Shown here: positions 7,900 to 15,922 of the stretch, piece after piece
Position numbering within the stretch: the stretch's first letter is position 1
How the letters are laid out: each line of letters opens with the position of its first letter
Assembly (NCBI GenBank): GCA_947303255.1
Contig: CAMYXL010000026.1
Coordinates: 1 to 37,423, forward strand
DNA: 37,423 nt
From: an uncultured Clostridia bacterium
GTDB lineage: Bacteria > Bacillota > Clostridia > Saccharofermentanales > Saccharofermentanaceae
Reading direction: 5' to 3'
The notes under the pieces: model-generated
The model's database searches: none
Told to the model about the DNA's origin: nothing
What the model saw: the letters and a program-made list of their open reading frames with translations, nothing else
Translations under genes and position numbers: made by a program

Positions 7900-9150
7900 T
7901 TACCAGTCCCAAATCATCAGATGGAAATAGACGAGTTCACCATTCTCGATCCTTGCAGGATCACTCATTCCGTCTTCAGTTATATCATATCCGATCTGTG
8001 TGTATCCGTTGACCTTGAGACCACCATCGTCAAAGCTCGTCAATGAAGGACAAATATCTGCCCACTTGGAAAGATCATCCGGAAGTTCGGAGCCTTTGAT
8101 GGTCTTGTCTTCCTTATATTCGCCATTCATGTATACCTCAAACTTGATCTCGGCATCTTCGGCAATCGGAACCTTGCAGAGCTTATAGTAGGAGAATGTC
8201 GGATTTCCGAAAGCATCAAATATGGACATCTCTGTCGGATCACCGTTTTCATCAACATTAATGAATATGAAATATCCGCCATAATCGATCTCGCCCAAGG
8301 TTACGACATATCCGTCAAACCAAGCTGAATCATCTTCTCCCCTGTTTTCTACGTTAGTAACTTCCATCTCTTCACCGTCAAGTTTGACTTTGTCGCCCAC
8401 TTTAAGATTGATACATTCTTCCATCGTCTTATTGATGGTTCTTTCCGGACCGATCTGAGCGTAGATATACTTCATGTCAGCAGAGAAACCCTTCACGTGT
8501 CCGCCGTATCCGCCGTCAGGAAGAACATCATCTATAGTCTTCGGATCAACTTTTTCATTTGTATATCCATCAACAAAATCCGGGAAATCATCCAGGAACG
8601 GATATTCCATAAAATCTTCATACTCGAAAAGGAAATCCTCAGGCTTCCATTCTTCCTCGCTATAACCGTAGTATTCCTGTTCAACCTGTTCGATATTTCC
8701 GTCTATATCGTGATACGCCATGACTTCATTACCATCATAAACAAGGAGAACGTATTCCCACTGCATGTCATACATGTTGTCCGAAGCAGAGTTGCTTCCG
8801 AATCCGTACAGAAGATCTGCATTACTCTCATTTAATTTGGTCGCAAAATCTCTGAATTCAGTATAGATCTTACTGAACTCACTCTCCTTACCAACGTAAC
8901 CTCCATAATACGTATCCTTAGTGGATTCTTCCGGCTCTTCAGCATCCTCCGGCTCTTCCGTCTTTTCAGTCTCTTTGGAAGATTCCTTGGTCTTTTCAGT
9001 TTCTGTTGTTTCTGTTTCTTCAGCTGTAGTTTCTGTTGTCTCGCTCTCTTCGGTTTCATCCGGTTTCTTCGATTCAGACTTACTGCATCCGCCCAAAGCC
9101 ACAAGCATGGAGACACTCAAAAAAGCTGCGATCAGTTTCTTGTTCTTCAT
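7900..9150 (-). CDS. Secreted lipoprotein with Glu/Thr-rich linker
   Basis: The protein is 416 residues. Residues 1-21 are a lipoprotein signal with lipobox ALGG-Cys22, so the mature protein is lipid-anchored outside the membrane. Residues 23-80 are a low-complexity Glu/Thr/Ser/Lys linker, a typical spacer through the wall. The remainder is an acidic, aromatic-rich domain with a repeated YGGY/GGYGGH flavour and beta-rich segments (KVGDKVKLDGEEMEVTNV; YGGYFIFINVDENGDP). I cannot assign a family; it is probably a surface sensor or binding protein. GGAGGA precedes ATG 9150, and the promoter has TATAAT about 20 bases beyond, with an intergenic TCGAAAAC copy upstream. It is co-transcribed with the 76-residue Cys protein. 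Confidence 0.8.
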   Translation of the reverse strand: MKNKKLIAAFLSVSMLVALGGCSKSESKKPDETEESETTETTAEETETTETEKTKESSKETEKTEEPEDAEEPEESTKDTYYGGYVGKESEFSKIYTEFRDFATKLNESNADLLYGFGSNSASDNMYDMQWEYVLLVYDGNEVMAYHDIDGNIEQVEQEYYGYSEEEWKPEDFLFEYEDFMEYPFLDDFPDFVDGYTNEKVDPKTIDDVLPDGGYGGHVKGFSADMKYIYAQIGPERTINKTMEECINLKVGDKVKLDGEEMEVTNVENRGEDDSAWFDGYVVTLGEIDYGGYFIFINVDENGDPTEMSIFDAFGNPTFSYYKLCKVPIAEDAEIKFEVYMNGEYKEDKTIKGSELPDDLSKWADICPSLTSFDDGGLKVNGYTQIGYDITEDGMSDPARIENGELVYFHLMIWDW

Positions 9151-9298
9151 AAGGTCTTCCTCCGTGTTTTGTTGTCTAAATTATAACCATCATGGTCATT
9201 CTCGAAAACACTGTTTTCTAAGTATTTGACGATGAGAAGCCCTTCTTTGTTTCAGATATTATTCTTTTGTTCTTTCAATATCAAATATTATCCCAAGA

Positions 9299-10354
9299 TC
9301 ATTCTCTGTAACCCAGACCCATGATCGTTCCTGCGAAATCAACATAGATAACTATCGGACCTAAAAGTCCGTCATTCGTCGTCTGATAAGTGTATGAATA
9401 ATACGGAGCAACACCCTCGCCTTCCGTCACCACATAATATGATTCAGGAAGGATCGGAAGCATGGTTACCGTCGGATTATCGATATAAAGTATCGTCTCG
9501 ATATCGTCCGGAGCATACTCCTCAAGATAAGTTTTACAAACTTCCCTGTAATCTTCACCCGACACATTCCACACCAGCGGCCCGTATATTGATCCGATAT
9601 CAAGTCTCGCGATATTTATGAGCGAACGGCCACCCTGAAGATCCTGATAGATATAAACGATCGTCCAGAACTTATTGTCTTTCTTCTCTCCCTGCGTCTC
9701 GCAAAGTACCGCATAATTCGTTCCCGCAACCACCTGCGTCGCGAGCGCCATCTTCGGCGTATATAGACTTACATTATATTCCTCTGTTCCAGGGAACCCG
9801 TCCTGTATCAGCGCATCGATATCAGCATCCTGCTCGACACACGCGGACCATCCGCCCGGCATAAGTTCCGCAGGATTATCCTTTACTACAGTCGCATCTC
9901 CTGATGTGCTGTACTGCGGAACATACATGCTTGTTACAGTCGCATTCCCTTCCGTATCTTCGAAAACATACACCAGCGACCAATAAGGAACTGCATCCGG
10001 AACGATCACAACAGACTCGCAAAGAAAACAGTGTATCGTTCCTCCGCTGACCAGATACCCGAGATAAAGTTTAGGCGTATAACCTACACCCACAAGCCCG
10101 TCAATTGCTCTCGAAAACAAATCTGCAAGTTCAGGTGTTATATCCGTTGATTCAGGTACGATCCATTCTGTCATATCATTATTCTCCGTCTGCACTTGGC
10201 TCTCTTCCGTGGTAATCGTCGTAGACTCATCAGTTGCTACTGTATCATCCTCAGATACACTTGTTGAACTCTCAATAACCTCATCACTTTTACACGCAGC
10301 AAGCCCTGTCGCCACGATTAATGATGATAAAACAATCGATATGATTTTCTTCAT
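9299..10354 (-). CDS. Lipoprotein with an internally duplicated domain
   Basis: The protein is 351 residues when started at ATG 10354, which has AAGGATA upstream; a longer frame to 10417 would overlap the preceding small gene without a ribosome site. The signal ends in a lipobox (LAA-Cys21), followed by a Ser/Thr/Glu linker to about residue 60. Two related units follow: one with YTPKLYLGYLVSGGT and YWSLVYVFEDTEGN, the other with YTPKMALATQVVAGT and FWTIVYIYQDLQGG. Each has a Cys in the same place (FLCES, VLCET). The duplication is visible by eye, but I do not know the fold. It follows the 76-residue acidic protein by 26 bases and is probably in its operon. Confidence 0.8.
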   Translation of the reverse strand: MKKIISIVLSSLIVATGLAACKSDEVIESSTSVSEDDTVATDESTTITTEESQVQTENNDMTEWIVPESTDITPELADLFSRAIDGLVGVGYTPKLYLGYLVSGGTIHCFLCESVVIVPDAVPYWSLVYVFEDTEGNATVTSMYVPQYSTSGDATVVKDNPAELMPGGWSACVEQDADIDALIQDGFPGTEEYNVSLYTPKMALATQVVAGTNYAVLCETQGEKKDNKFWTIVYIYQDLQGGRSLINIARLDIGSIYGPLVWNVSGEDYREVCKTYLEEYAPDDIETILYIDNPTVTMLPILPESYYVVTEGEGVAPYYSYTYQTTNDGLLGPIVIYVDFAGTIMGLGYRE

Positions 10355-10380
10355 TTTTCTATCCTTACTATTGAAAGATA

Positions 10381-10611
10381 TTAATCGTACAAACCGTGGC
10401 TTCCGACAATTCCCCACTCAAAATCAACATGTGCAAAAGAAGCTTTAGGATTAGTCTTACGTTTTTCAGCAAGTTCCTTTTCCATACTGTCAAACACCTT
10501 ATCTTCCCTTTCGTTTTGAATAGGAGGTTCAAGTTCAGATTTTGGTTTATTTGCATTAACAAAATCGATGATCTGATTCCATCTCTTTTCTGATATCTCA
10601 TATTCGGACAT
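10381..10611 (-). CDS. Small acidic hypothetical protein (76 aa)
   Basis: The frame runs from ATG 10611 with GGAGGT nine bases upstream. The protein starts MSEYEISEKRWNQIIDFVNA, is charged and helical throughout, and ends WGIVGSHGLYD; it has no signal or membrane segment. A competing frame at 10368-10601 gives a composition typical of an out-of-frame reading and has no ribosome site, so I reject it. I recognise no family. It lies 26 bases upstream of the duplicated-domain lipoprotein and probably shares its message. Confidence 0.65.
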   Translation of the reverse strand: MSEYEISEKRWNQIIDFVNANKPKSELEPPIQNEREDKVFDSMEKELAEKRKTNPKASFAHVDFEWGIVGSHGLYD

Positions 10612-10730
10612 AACTTTTTACCTCCATTTTCTGAATTGATCTTCGTAAAAAATTTACCGTGATCCTATTCTTTGTTATCTACCTCTAATAAGCTTATACA
10701 ACTATTTTAACGACTACTGTTATAAGAATC

Positions 10731-10765
10731 AACGAGGGACCCAAGCAATGCCCGAGTCCCTCGTT
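10731..10765 (-). terminator. Hairpin after the MarR-C_GCAxxG-GNAT operon
   Basis: A perfect 10-base-pair stem (AACGAGGGAC, GTCCCTCGTT) lies just beyond the GNAT stop at 10774. The following minus-strand sequence is only moderately T-rich. Confidence 0.65.
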
Positions 10766-10773
10766 CAAATAAT

Positions 10774-11289
10774 TTACTCTACAAACTTCTCTTCATAACA
10801 CTTCTGATAATAAGAGATATCGAGATACTTTCCGAACTTTCTTCCTATCCTGCTGAACCTGCCGCACTCTGTAAATCCCTGTGATTCCAGAAGTGCTCTG
10901 CTGCTGTCATTATCAGCACTGAGACCTGCCATTATAACGGCGATATCACTGTTTTTTATCATCGCTTCCAGGTAAGCGAAAGCCATCTTGCCTATACCCT
11001 TTCCGCAGTGTTCTTTTTTCAGATAGATCGTAAATTCATATGTCTGTCTGTATGCCTGCTTTTTGTAATTCCACGGCTTTAAAACTACGAATCCTACGAT
11101 GTCATCACAACACTTTATCGCGAAGGATCTGGTAAGCGGATTTTCGATCTGATAGTAGGCTATAAAATCATCTGCACTTATCGCATCTGTGTTATAAGAT
11201 GCCGTTGTGTTTAATACGTAGTAGTTATAGATCTCAACAATGTCTTCCGCATTTTTCTTGTCTATATTCTCAAAGGTTACACATCCCAT
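10774..11289 (-). CDS. GNAT acetyltransferase, phosphinothricin-type
   Basis: The protein is 171 residues. It resembles the PAT branch of GNATs: an N-terminal NAEDIVEIYNYYVLNTTASY segment (matching the family's IYNxxVxxTxxxF start), the acetyl-CoA loop KEHCGKGIGKMAF, a strand reading IAVIMAGLSADND, and a SRALLESQGFTECGRF segment. PAT-type enzymes N-acetylate phosphinothricin, methionine sulfoximine or arsinothricin in characterised cases; the substrate here is unknown. AAGGAG lies upstream of ATG 11289 and the start overlaps the previous gene by 13 bases, so it is the last gene of the MarR operon. The association with a Cys-rich MarR protein and a C_GCAxxG_C_C protein hints at a thiol- or metalloid-related stress response (inference). 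Confidence 0.85.
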   Translation of the reverse strand: MGCVTFENIDKKNAEDIVEIYNYYVLNTTASYNTDAISADDFIAYYQIENPLTRSFAIKCCDDIVGFVVLKPWNYKKQAYRQTYEFTIYLKKEHCGKGIGKMAFAYLEAMIKNSDIAVIMAGLSADNDSSRALLESQGFTECGRFSRIGRKFGKYLDISYYQKCYEEKFVE

Positions 11290-11732
11290 TCTTTTTCGCT
11301 CCTTATTATTTCTTCAACTATCTCCGCAGCGCTGCCGACTTTAAGCGGACAGAACTCTTTAAATAGTCCGCTCTCCTTCGCGGCATTCAAGCCCTCAGGT
11401 GTTGACACATCATATCCCAGGAGATCATTACATATATACGAACCGTTTGCTTCCTTGAAACGGTCAAGCAACATCCTTGTCAGCATGTTCGCACGCTGTC
11501 GTTCATGCATGTCGCCCTTGGTTGTTTGTCCGTACATCAGTGACAGTGCGATCAGCGCACCTGTACACGCGCCGCAGACTTCACCCTTACACATTCCTGT
11601 TCCAAAACACGAACTCATTTTCATGGCTTGTTCTGCGCTTATCCCACACTCATCGGCAAACGCCATCAGCACCGCCTGGGAGCAAAGCACTCCCTCATTA
11701 AAGCAACTCATTGCCAATTCTTTCTTATTCAT
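11277..11732 (-). CDS. C_GCAxxG_C_C family (putative redox) protein
   Basis: The protein is 151 residues. It shows the spaced cysteines that name this family: Cys10, LCSQAVLMAF, a CFGTGMCKGEVCGACTGAL core, and a late cysteine in FKEFCPLK. Members are short cytoplasmic helical proteins annotated as putative redox-active; the family commonly sits near redox enzymes or stress regulators, and no reaction is established. The gene begins eight bases inside the end of the MarR gene and overlaps the GNAT by 13, a tight three-gene operon. The cysteines suggest thiol-disulfide or metal chemistry. Confidence 0.85.
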   Translation of the reverse strand: MNKKELAMSCFNEGVLCSQAVLMAFADECGISAEQAMKMSSCFGTGMCKGEVCGACTGALIALSLMYGQTTKGDMHERQRANMLTRMLLDRFKEANGSYICNDLLGYDVSTPEGLNAAKESGLFKEFCPLKVGSAAEIVEEIIRSEKEWDV

Positions 11733-12162
11733 CTTCTTCTGCCTTTCTACACGCCTCGTTATATATCTTCAAGGCCTCAATGACCATTTCTCTTTTATCC
11801 TCATCTATCTTCTCGAAAACACTCTTGAACTTAACGTTCATGTCTTTCTCGATCTTGTTGTATCTCTTCTTACCTTCAGCGGTAAGCATAAGGACTACGC
11901 TTCGTCGATCGGCTTTGGATGGTTCCCTGGTTACAAAACCCTTTTGAACTAATTCTTCAACGCCCCTGCTGATACCACTCTTATCAAGTCTTAATATCTC
12001 TGAAAGTTCCTTCACGCAGATGCCCGGTTTTCTGCCGATCTCAACGACCAGAAAACATTGGAGAGTATTAACAGTGCACTGACAGCAGTCAGCTTTATTG
12101 ATGTTCTCGAGATAACGCTCGAGCTGTCTTGTGTATTCTCTGAAAAGGCTAACATTATCCAT
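11725..12162 (-). CDS. MarR-family transcriptional regulator with Cys cluster
   Basis: The protein is 145 residues from ATG 12162, which has AGGAGGTG just upstream (a longer frame to 12213 would run through the promoter). The winged helix is clear: recognition helix region ELSEILRLDKSGISRGVEEL, wing VTREPSKADRRSVVLMLTAEGKKR. The N-terminal helix carries CCQCTVNTLQC, an unusual four-Cys cluster in the position where ligand- or redox-sensing MarR proteins bind their signal. The gene leads a tight operon with the C_GCAxxG_C_C protein and the GNAT. Its promoter (TTGACA at 12213-12208, 17-base spacer, TATCAT at 12190-12185) is overlapped by TAGTTG/CAACTA repeats, so it probably represses its own operon until the cysteines react or bind a ligand (inference). 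Confidence 0.88.
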   Translation of the reverse strand: MDNVSLFREYTRQLERYLENINKADCCQCTVNTLQCFLVVEIGRKPGICVKELSEILRLDKSGISRGVEELVQKGFVTREPSKADRRSVVLMLTAEGKKRYNKIEKDMNVKFKSVFEKIDEDKREMVIEALKIYNEACRKAEEDE

Positions 12163-12184
12163 ACGGCACCTCCTATGATGTCGT

Positions 12185-12232
12185 ATGATAATCCGATTAG
12201 TTGCGTTTGTCAACTATTTATTTTCGCAACTA
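12185..12232 (-). promoter_or_regulatory. Promoter and MarR-type operator
   Basis: Minus-strand promoter TTGACA (12213-12208), 17-base spacer, TATCAT (12190-12185). Half-sites TAGTTG (12198-12203) and CAACTA (12211-12216) form an inverted repeat with 7 bases between, across the -35 and spacer; a third CAACTA lies at 12227-12232. The position fits autorepression by the adjacent MarR protein. Confidence 0.7.
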
Positions 12233-12253
12233 TATTCCATCATTGTGTTATAC

Positions 12254-12281
12254 AAAAAAAAGAGCGCCTGTTACGGCGCTC
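12254..12281 (-). terminator. Rho-independent terminator after DUF3592-like gene
   Basis: Stem GAGCGCC/GGCGCTC (12262-12268, 12275-12281) with a 6-base loop, followed on the minus strand by a long T run (12261-12254). Confidence 0.85.
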
Positions 12282-12304
12282 AAAAGATTCAATATAGTTT
12301 ATTT

Positions 12305-12808
12305 TCAACGCCTGAAGCGTATGAATAAGTAGATTCCGCCCAACAAGATCGCAAATAAAACGATCAGGTAGATCAGAGTCGACAAAAAGTGCGACTTGGT
12401 TTTCGAATTGAAATAGTAAGCCGTACAGTTCTGATCAGGATCTGAAGGATCGTAGCAGATCTCCGCTTCGTATTTGTCGCGGCCTGCACCTGAGCCCTCG
12501 CCTTCTCCTTTGTAGAGAACACCGCCTACCGTGAACTCGTAGGATACCATGCACTTTGTTGTGTATCTCAGATTACCTTCATCGTCATGTCCGTTCTGAA
12601 CGGATATCACATCGCGTTTTGTGATCTTACCCAGGGCTCTGCCCGTATAGTTTTTATAATAGGCGCGAGCACGAAGTCTTCCGGGGATCATAAGAAGTTG
12701 GGATAGGATAAACATGGCAAATACGCCAAGTACGACGAGACCAATTCCCGTGAAAATCTTACGTTCGTCGTCACTGAGGTTATTAAGAAAATCCAGCTTA
12801 TCGAGCAT
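12305..12808 (-). CDS. DUF3592-like membrane protein
   Basis: The protein is 167 residues. It has one membrane helix at about residues 20-42 and another near the C-terminus (about 143-163), with a beta-rich soluble domain between. That domain carries CMVSYEFTVGGVLYKGEGEGS and ICYDPSDPDQNCTAYY, the pattern of DUF3592, whose members are widespread in Clostridia and of unknown function. A clear paralogue lies at 28493-28945 and shares both motifs. AAGGAGGG sits eight bases before ATG 12808, and a strong terminator follows. It appears to be a single-gene unit between two other small genes. Confidence 0.8.
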   Translation of the reverse strand: MLDKLDFLNNLSDDERKIFTGIGLVVLGVFAMFILSQLLMIPGRLRARAYYKNYTGRALGKITKRDVISVQNGHDDEGNLRYTTKCMVSYEFTVGGVLYKGEGEGSGAGRDKYEAEICYDPSDPDQNCTAYYFNSKTKSHFLSTLIYLIVLFAILLGGIYLFIRFRR

Positions 12809-12931
12809 ATGCGTGCCCTCCTTATAAAAGCTACTAACCTGCCTTGATCTTCTTCATATTATCACAGATAAAAGTTTTCTTTTCCGCCCTTCTGACTTAT
12901 GAGGCTAACTCTAATTCGGTTTCTTTGTTGA

Positions 12932-13261
12932 TCAGCAGAACTCCACGTCATCGTAATCGATGCTGTCGTACTCTTCAGCATCACCTGTTGCATCGATCTC
13001 TACATAGTAAACATCGTCAAATGTAACGATCTCGCCTGTGCATGTAGCAGTGCTGTCGTTGATGATCTCGTCACATGCTTCGCTGTACTCATCCTCATCA
13101 CCGAACTCGCTTCTGGCGATGATCTTTGTGACCGTGCAAGGTGTGTACTCTTTCTCGTCAACGATCTGTGCAGCGTTAGCACCGACCTCGGTGTTTTCAA
13201 TCCAGAGGATCTGATCATCATACTCCGAAGCAATTCCCCCGCTAATAACTTTTGTGCTCAT
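12932..13261 (-). CDS. Small acidic hypothetical protein (109 aa)
   Basis: Start chosen at ATG 13261 (GAGGG seven bases upstream), since the longer frame to 13321 has no ribosome site. The protein is 109 residues, very acidic, with many Asp/Glu/Tyr and short beta-prone segments (ILWIENTEVGANAAQIV; GEIVTFDDVYYVEIDATGD) and a Cys as the last residue. There is no signal or membrane helix, so it is probably cytoplasmic. I know no family. It is transcribed alone between the DUF3592-like gene and a helical-repeat protein. Confidence 0.65.
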   Translation of the reverse strand: MSTKVISGGIASEYDDQILWIENTEVGANAAQIVDEKEYTPCTVTKIIARSEFGDEDEYSEACDEIINDSTATCTGEIVTFDDVYYVEIDATGDAEEYDSIDYDDVEFC

Positions 13262-13388
13262 AACATGTCCCTCTCTTTGAATACTGTTTTCTTTTTCGAG
13301 TAATACTAACTCAAGAATCATAATATCAAACTATGGACTAGGTTGAAATATCAGTTTCTTTGTTAAAATAATACCCTCTCAAGAAAAA

Positions 13389-13418
13389 AGCTTTCTCAAC
13401 ATTCCTATTGAGAAAGCT
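13389..13418 (-). terminator. Rho-independent terminator
   Basis: An 11-base-pair stem (AGCTTTCTCAA, TTGAGAAAGCT) with an 8-base loop is followed on the minus strand by a T run (about 13388-13383), just beyond the stop at 13424. Confidence 0.85.
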
Positions 13419-13423
13419 GTTAT

Positions 13424-13972
13424 TTATTTTGCCTGCTTCAGATAATCCAGAAGTTCCGAGATATCTTTCTCGAACTCTTCATCAGGAATAGGGAATTTTC
13501 CTGCTTCCCTGTATCTGACTGCGGATCTAAGCTTCACGAATCTCCAACCCGGATGGATCTTGCCCGGATGATATTCATCATCAGACTTAATGTTTATGTT
13601 CAAAGTTTCCCTGTACCAATCGACCAGATTAACATAAAGTTCGGGATTTCTGTGTTCATTGACCCTATCGATCAAGTTCTTACAAGCTTCATTATCACCA
13701 CGTTCTCTCATTATCCTGGCCTTGAGACAAAGCGTGTCTTCAGCCGCAGACCACAGATTATAATTCCCGGTGAACTCGAGATCTTTGAGCAGATCACAGA
13801 CTTGGATAGAATCATCCGTTTCTCCGTAGATATAAAGCCAATAAGCAAGATCAACGATGTTGTAAAGATCACTCTGCGAATTGAAACTGCACTTCTTTAA
13901 GATCTTTTTGCAAAGACTTTGAACTTTCTTCTTGTCTGATTTTTCCAGAATACCGGTTATCACATTCTGCAT
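13424..13972 (-). CDS. Hypothetical helical protein, TPR-like
   Basis: The protein is 182 residues from ATG 13972; GGGGA lies about eight bases upstream, whereas the longer frame would need TTG 13987 with no ribosome site. It is almost all helical: DLYNIVDLAYWLYIYGETDDSIQVCDLLKD reads as a helix-turn-helix repeat of the kind found in TPR-like proteins, followed by WSAAEDTLCLKARIMRERGDNEACKNLI, a second such unit. It resembles the DUF6707-type unnamed family as I remember it, though I am not certain. It begins 21 bases after the stop of the 397-residue membrane protein and is probably in its operon, upstream of a strong terminator. Confidence 0.7.
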   Translation of the reverse strand: MQNVITGILEKSDKKKVQSLCKKILKKCSFNSQSDLYNIVDLAYWLYIYGETDDSIQVCDLLKDLEFTGNYNLWSAAEDTLCLKARIMRERGDNEACKNLIDRVNEHRNPELYVNLVDWYRETLNINIKSDDEYHPGKIHPGWRFVKLRSAVRYREAGKFPIPDEEFEKDISELLDYLKQAK

Positions 13973-13993
13973 CGATCTGTTCCCCAAAAGTTT

Positions 13994-15187
13994 TTATTTT
14001 GGAAGTCCCACAACAGTGTGGCTGCCTGTATATTCGAAATCATCCGCTATGTATGCGGCAGAGCGCTTTTCCCCGTCTCCGTTTGTTATGACCAGATAAA
14101 TGGACAAGCCCTCATAGTATGCATCTTTGGCATCATCAGCGATGGTCTTTGTTGTACCGTCATCCAGATCAACACGCCATTTCCCGTCTTCCTCGTAGAC
14201 AGCTTTGACAGTAACATATGAGATCGTAAAATCATCTGTTCCAAGCTTGGATTGAATATCCTTATCATCGAACTGAGCCTTTGCAAGGGTGGTATTTCCG
14301 CCCATGGTATTAACTTTGAAACCGTTGCTGTCAGTAATCTTAGGGATCATGCAGAAAAGGAAGATTCCTGCCGCGATCGCGATAACTGATAAAACAAATG
14401 CAAATATCTTAGCTCCGGTATTCTGATGGTAGAAAACAGCATACGGATCTTCCGGCAGCGTGCCCAGAATAACAGTCTCTCCGACCTCCGGAGTCAGCCT
14501 TCCGGTCCTCAGGTTATCTTCCTGGAAAGCCCTGTATGTAGTCCCGTTCTTTGTATATTCGAAAACAGGCGCTCCGACAACATACATCCTGCCATGCGTC
14601 GAACCCGAATTATCGCCTTCGAGCATCTTGATATAGCCTATGCATCTTCCTTGTACCGGATTCCTTTTCGCTCTCGAAAACCTCGCCATGCCGATGATCG
14701 TATAAACGATCATGAACAGGCCTCCGGCTGCAAACCATGTAGCGCCTCCTGCCAGAAAACACTTTGCATAGCCGTATTTGGGAGCCAATATCGTCGGGAT
14801 TATAACGGCAAGGCCGACCAGGATCGCCATCGCCGAACCGACTCCTCTAGGGATCTTCGACGTATTCGGCATCTCATCATCAGTCTGTTTTCCCGGCAAA
14901 GCGAGAAGTATTCCTGCAACTACAAAAACTCCTCCGAAAGTATAAAGGAGTGGTGCTACCATCTTGTTAAGCGAGAAGATTATCAACAATACGACAACTA
15001 CCAGGAAAACAACAATAGGAGCATATTTCTTGATCGTAGCTCCCGTCGTCTCCTCTGGTCCGAAAGTCCTTTTAAGGTATCCTTTCAGGATATCCTTGCT
15101 GTGCTCGTAGATTATCGAGCGCTCTTCATCATCTGTTCTGGAATTCTCACTGAAATAGTAATACTTAAGATCTTCATCAAATCTCAT
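13994..15187 (-). CDS. Multi-pass membrane protein with DUF3592-like domain
   Basis: The protein is 397 residues from ATG 15187, preceded by AGGAGGC. The N-terminal 55 residues are charged, then four membrane helices occur between about residues 55 and 170, with another near 265-285. Between them lies a soluble beta domain (GRCIGYIKMLEGDNSGSTHG; PVFEYTKNGTTYRAFQED; GETVILGTLPEDPYAVFY) resembling DUF3592. The C-terminal 100 residues form an external or cytoplasmic beta-rich domain (WRVDLDDGTTKTIADDAK). No function is known. It sits between the smaller two-helix protein (15265-15783) and the helical-repeat protein, all leftward, suggesting one transcription unit. Two TCGAAAAC octamers lie 105 bases apart in its gene. 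Confidence 0.75.
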   Translation of the reverse strand: MRFDEDLKYYYFSENSRTDDEERSIIYEHSKDILKGYLKRTFGPEETTGATIKKYAPIVVFLVVVVLLIIFSLNKMVAPLLYTFGGVFVVAGILLALPGKQTDDEMPNTSKIPRGVGSAMAILVGLAVIIPTILAPKYGYAKCFLAGGATWFAAGGLFMIVYTIIGMARFSRAKRNPVQGRCIGYIKMLEGDNSGSTHGRMYVVGAPVFEYTKNGTTYRAFQEDNLRTGRLTPEVGETVILGTLPEDPYAVFYHQNTGAKIFAFVLSVIAIAAGIFLFCMIPKITDSNGFKVNTMGGNTTLAKAQFDDKDIQSKLGTDDFTISYVTVKAVYEEDGKWRVDLDDGTTKTIADDAKDAYYEGLSIYLVITNGDGEKRSAAYIADDFEYTGSHTVVGLPK

Positions 15188-15264
15188 AAAAAACTGCCTC
15201 CTATACAATCTATCCCCACAAAGGATTATAACAGATTGTCACGGTTAAGACATCAAAAACGACA

Positions 15265-15783
15265 TCAGTACAATTTCTTTCCGTAGTAACCGTATTCATC
15301 ATTGGTTACAAGGACCCTGTCGCCTACACGAAGCTCATCAAATGTCTCAGGCTCTGCATGAACAATGCAAAGAGTATTCTCCGTGTCTTCGGGTTCAATG
15401 ACCAGCCAAAAATACGAACGTCTGCTATTGTTCTTGATCGTTCCTGCAGTTTTCTTTTCCTTCTTTACCAGCATACCTGTAGTAACAAGGTTCGATGACT
15501 TGCTTGACTTACTCTTTAATACGCCAAAAATGATGGGAGCGATTCCGAATATGATCAGACCGATTCCGCCAAGGCTCTGGGTCGTGATCAATGCGCCGAG
15601 AACGATCATCACTATTCCGACAATGATCAGCGTCCTCGCATCTTTTTTTACTTTATCGTTGAGCGTGGTTGCTGCCATGCGCTCAGGATCATTGGCCGGC
15701 TGTCTGAATCTGAGCTGTTCCGGCATGATAACACTGTAACTTCTGTACTCTTCACTTAATCCTTCGTACGCGTCAAAATACAT
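15265..15783 (-). CDS. Small two-helix membrane protein
   Basis: The protein is 172 residues. A 50-residue polar N-terminus precedes two membrane helices (about residues 51-68 and 71-88). The C-terminal part is beta-rich (LVTTGMLVKKEKKTAG; YFWLVIEPEDTENTLCIVHA; LRVGDRVLVTNDEYG) and resembles a small SH3- or OB-like barrel of DUF3592-related proteins. AAGGAG lies before ATG 15783. It is 77 bases upstream of the larger membrane protein and probably co-transcribed with it. Function unknown. Confidence 0.7.
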   Translation of the reverse strand: MYFDAYEGLSEEYRSYSVIMPEQLRFRQPANDPERMAATTLNDKVKKDARTLIIVGIVMIVLGALITTQSLGGIGLIIFGIAPIIFGVLKSKSSKSSNLVTTGMLVKKEKKTAGTIKNNSRRSYFWLVIEPEDTENTLCIVHAEPETFDELRVGDRVLVTNDEYGYYGKKLY

Positions 15784-15866
15784 AACGTTCTCCTTACTTC
15801 TGTACTAACTGTCATTTTACTATTGTTTTCGAGAGATAAATGAGAGAAAAAAGCAATTTACCGTAC

Positions 15867-15899
15867 AAAAACGCCTCCCGCTGTCGCTAGCGGAAGGCG
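15867..15899 (-). terminator. Rho-independent terminator after GNAT gene
   Basis: An 11-position stem (15872-15882 with 15889-15899, one mismatch) around a 6-base loop, followed on the minus strand by five Ts. It lies 23 bases past the GNAT stop. Confidence 0.8.
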
Positions 15900-15922
15900 C
15901 CATAGTCCTGATCTTGCCGGGA

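Noticed and set aside
14426..15286. Long plus-strand open frame (286 codons)
   Set aside because: It is antisense to the 397-residue membrane protein, has no ribosome site, and its composition is typical of an out-of-frame reading.
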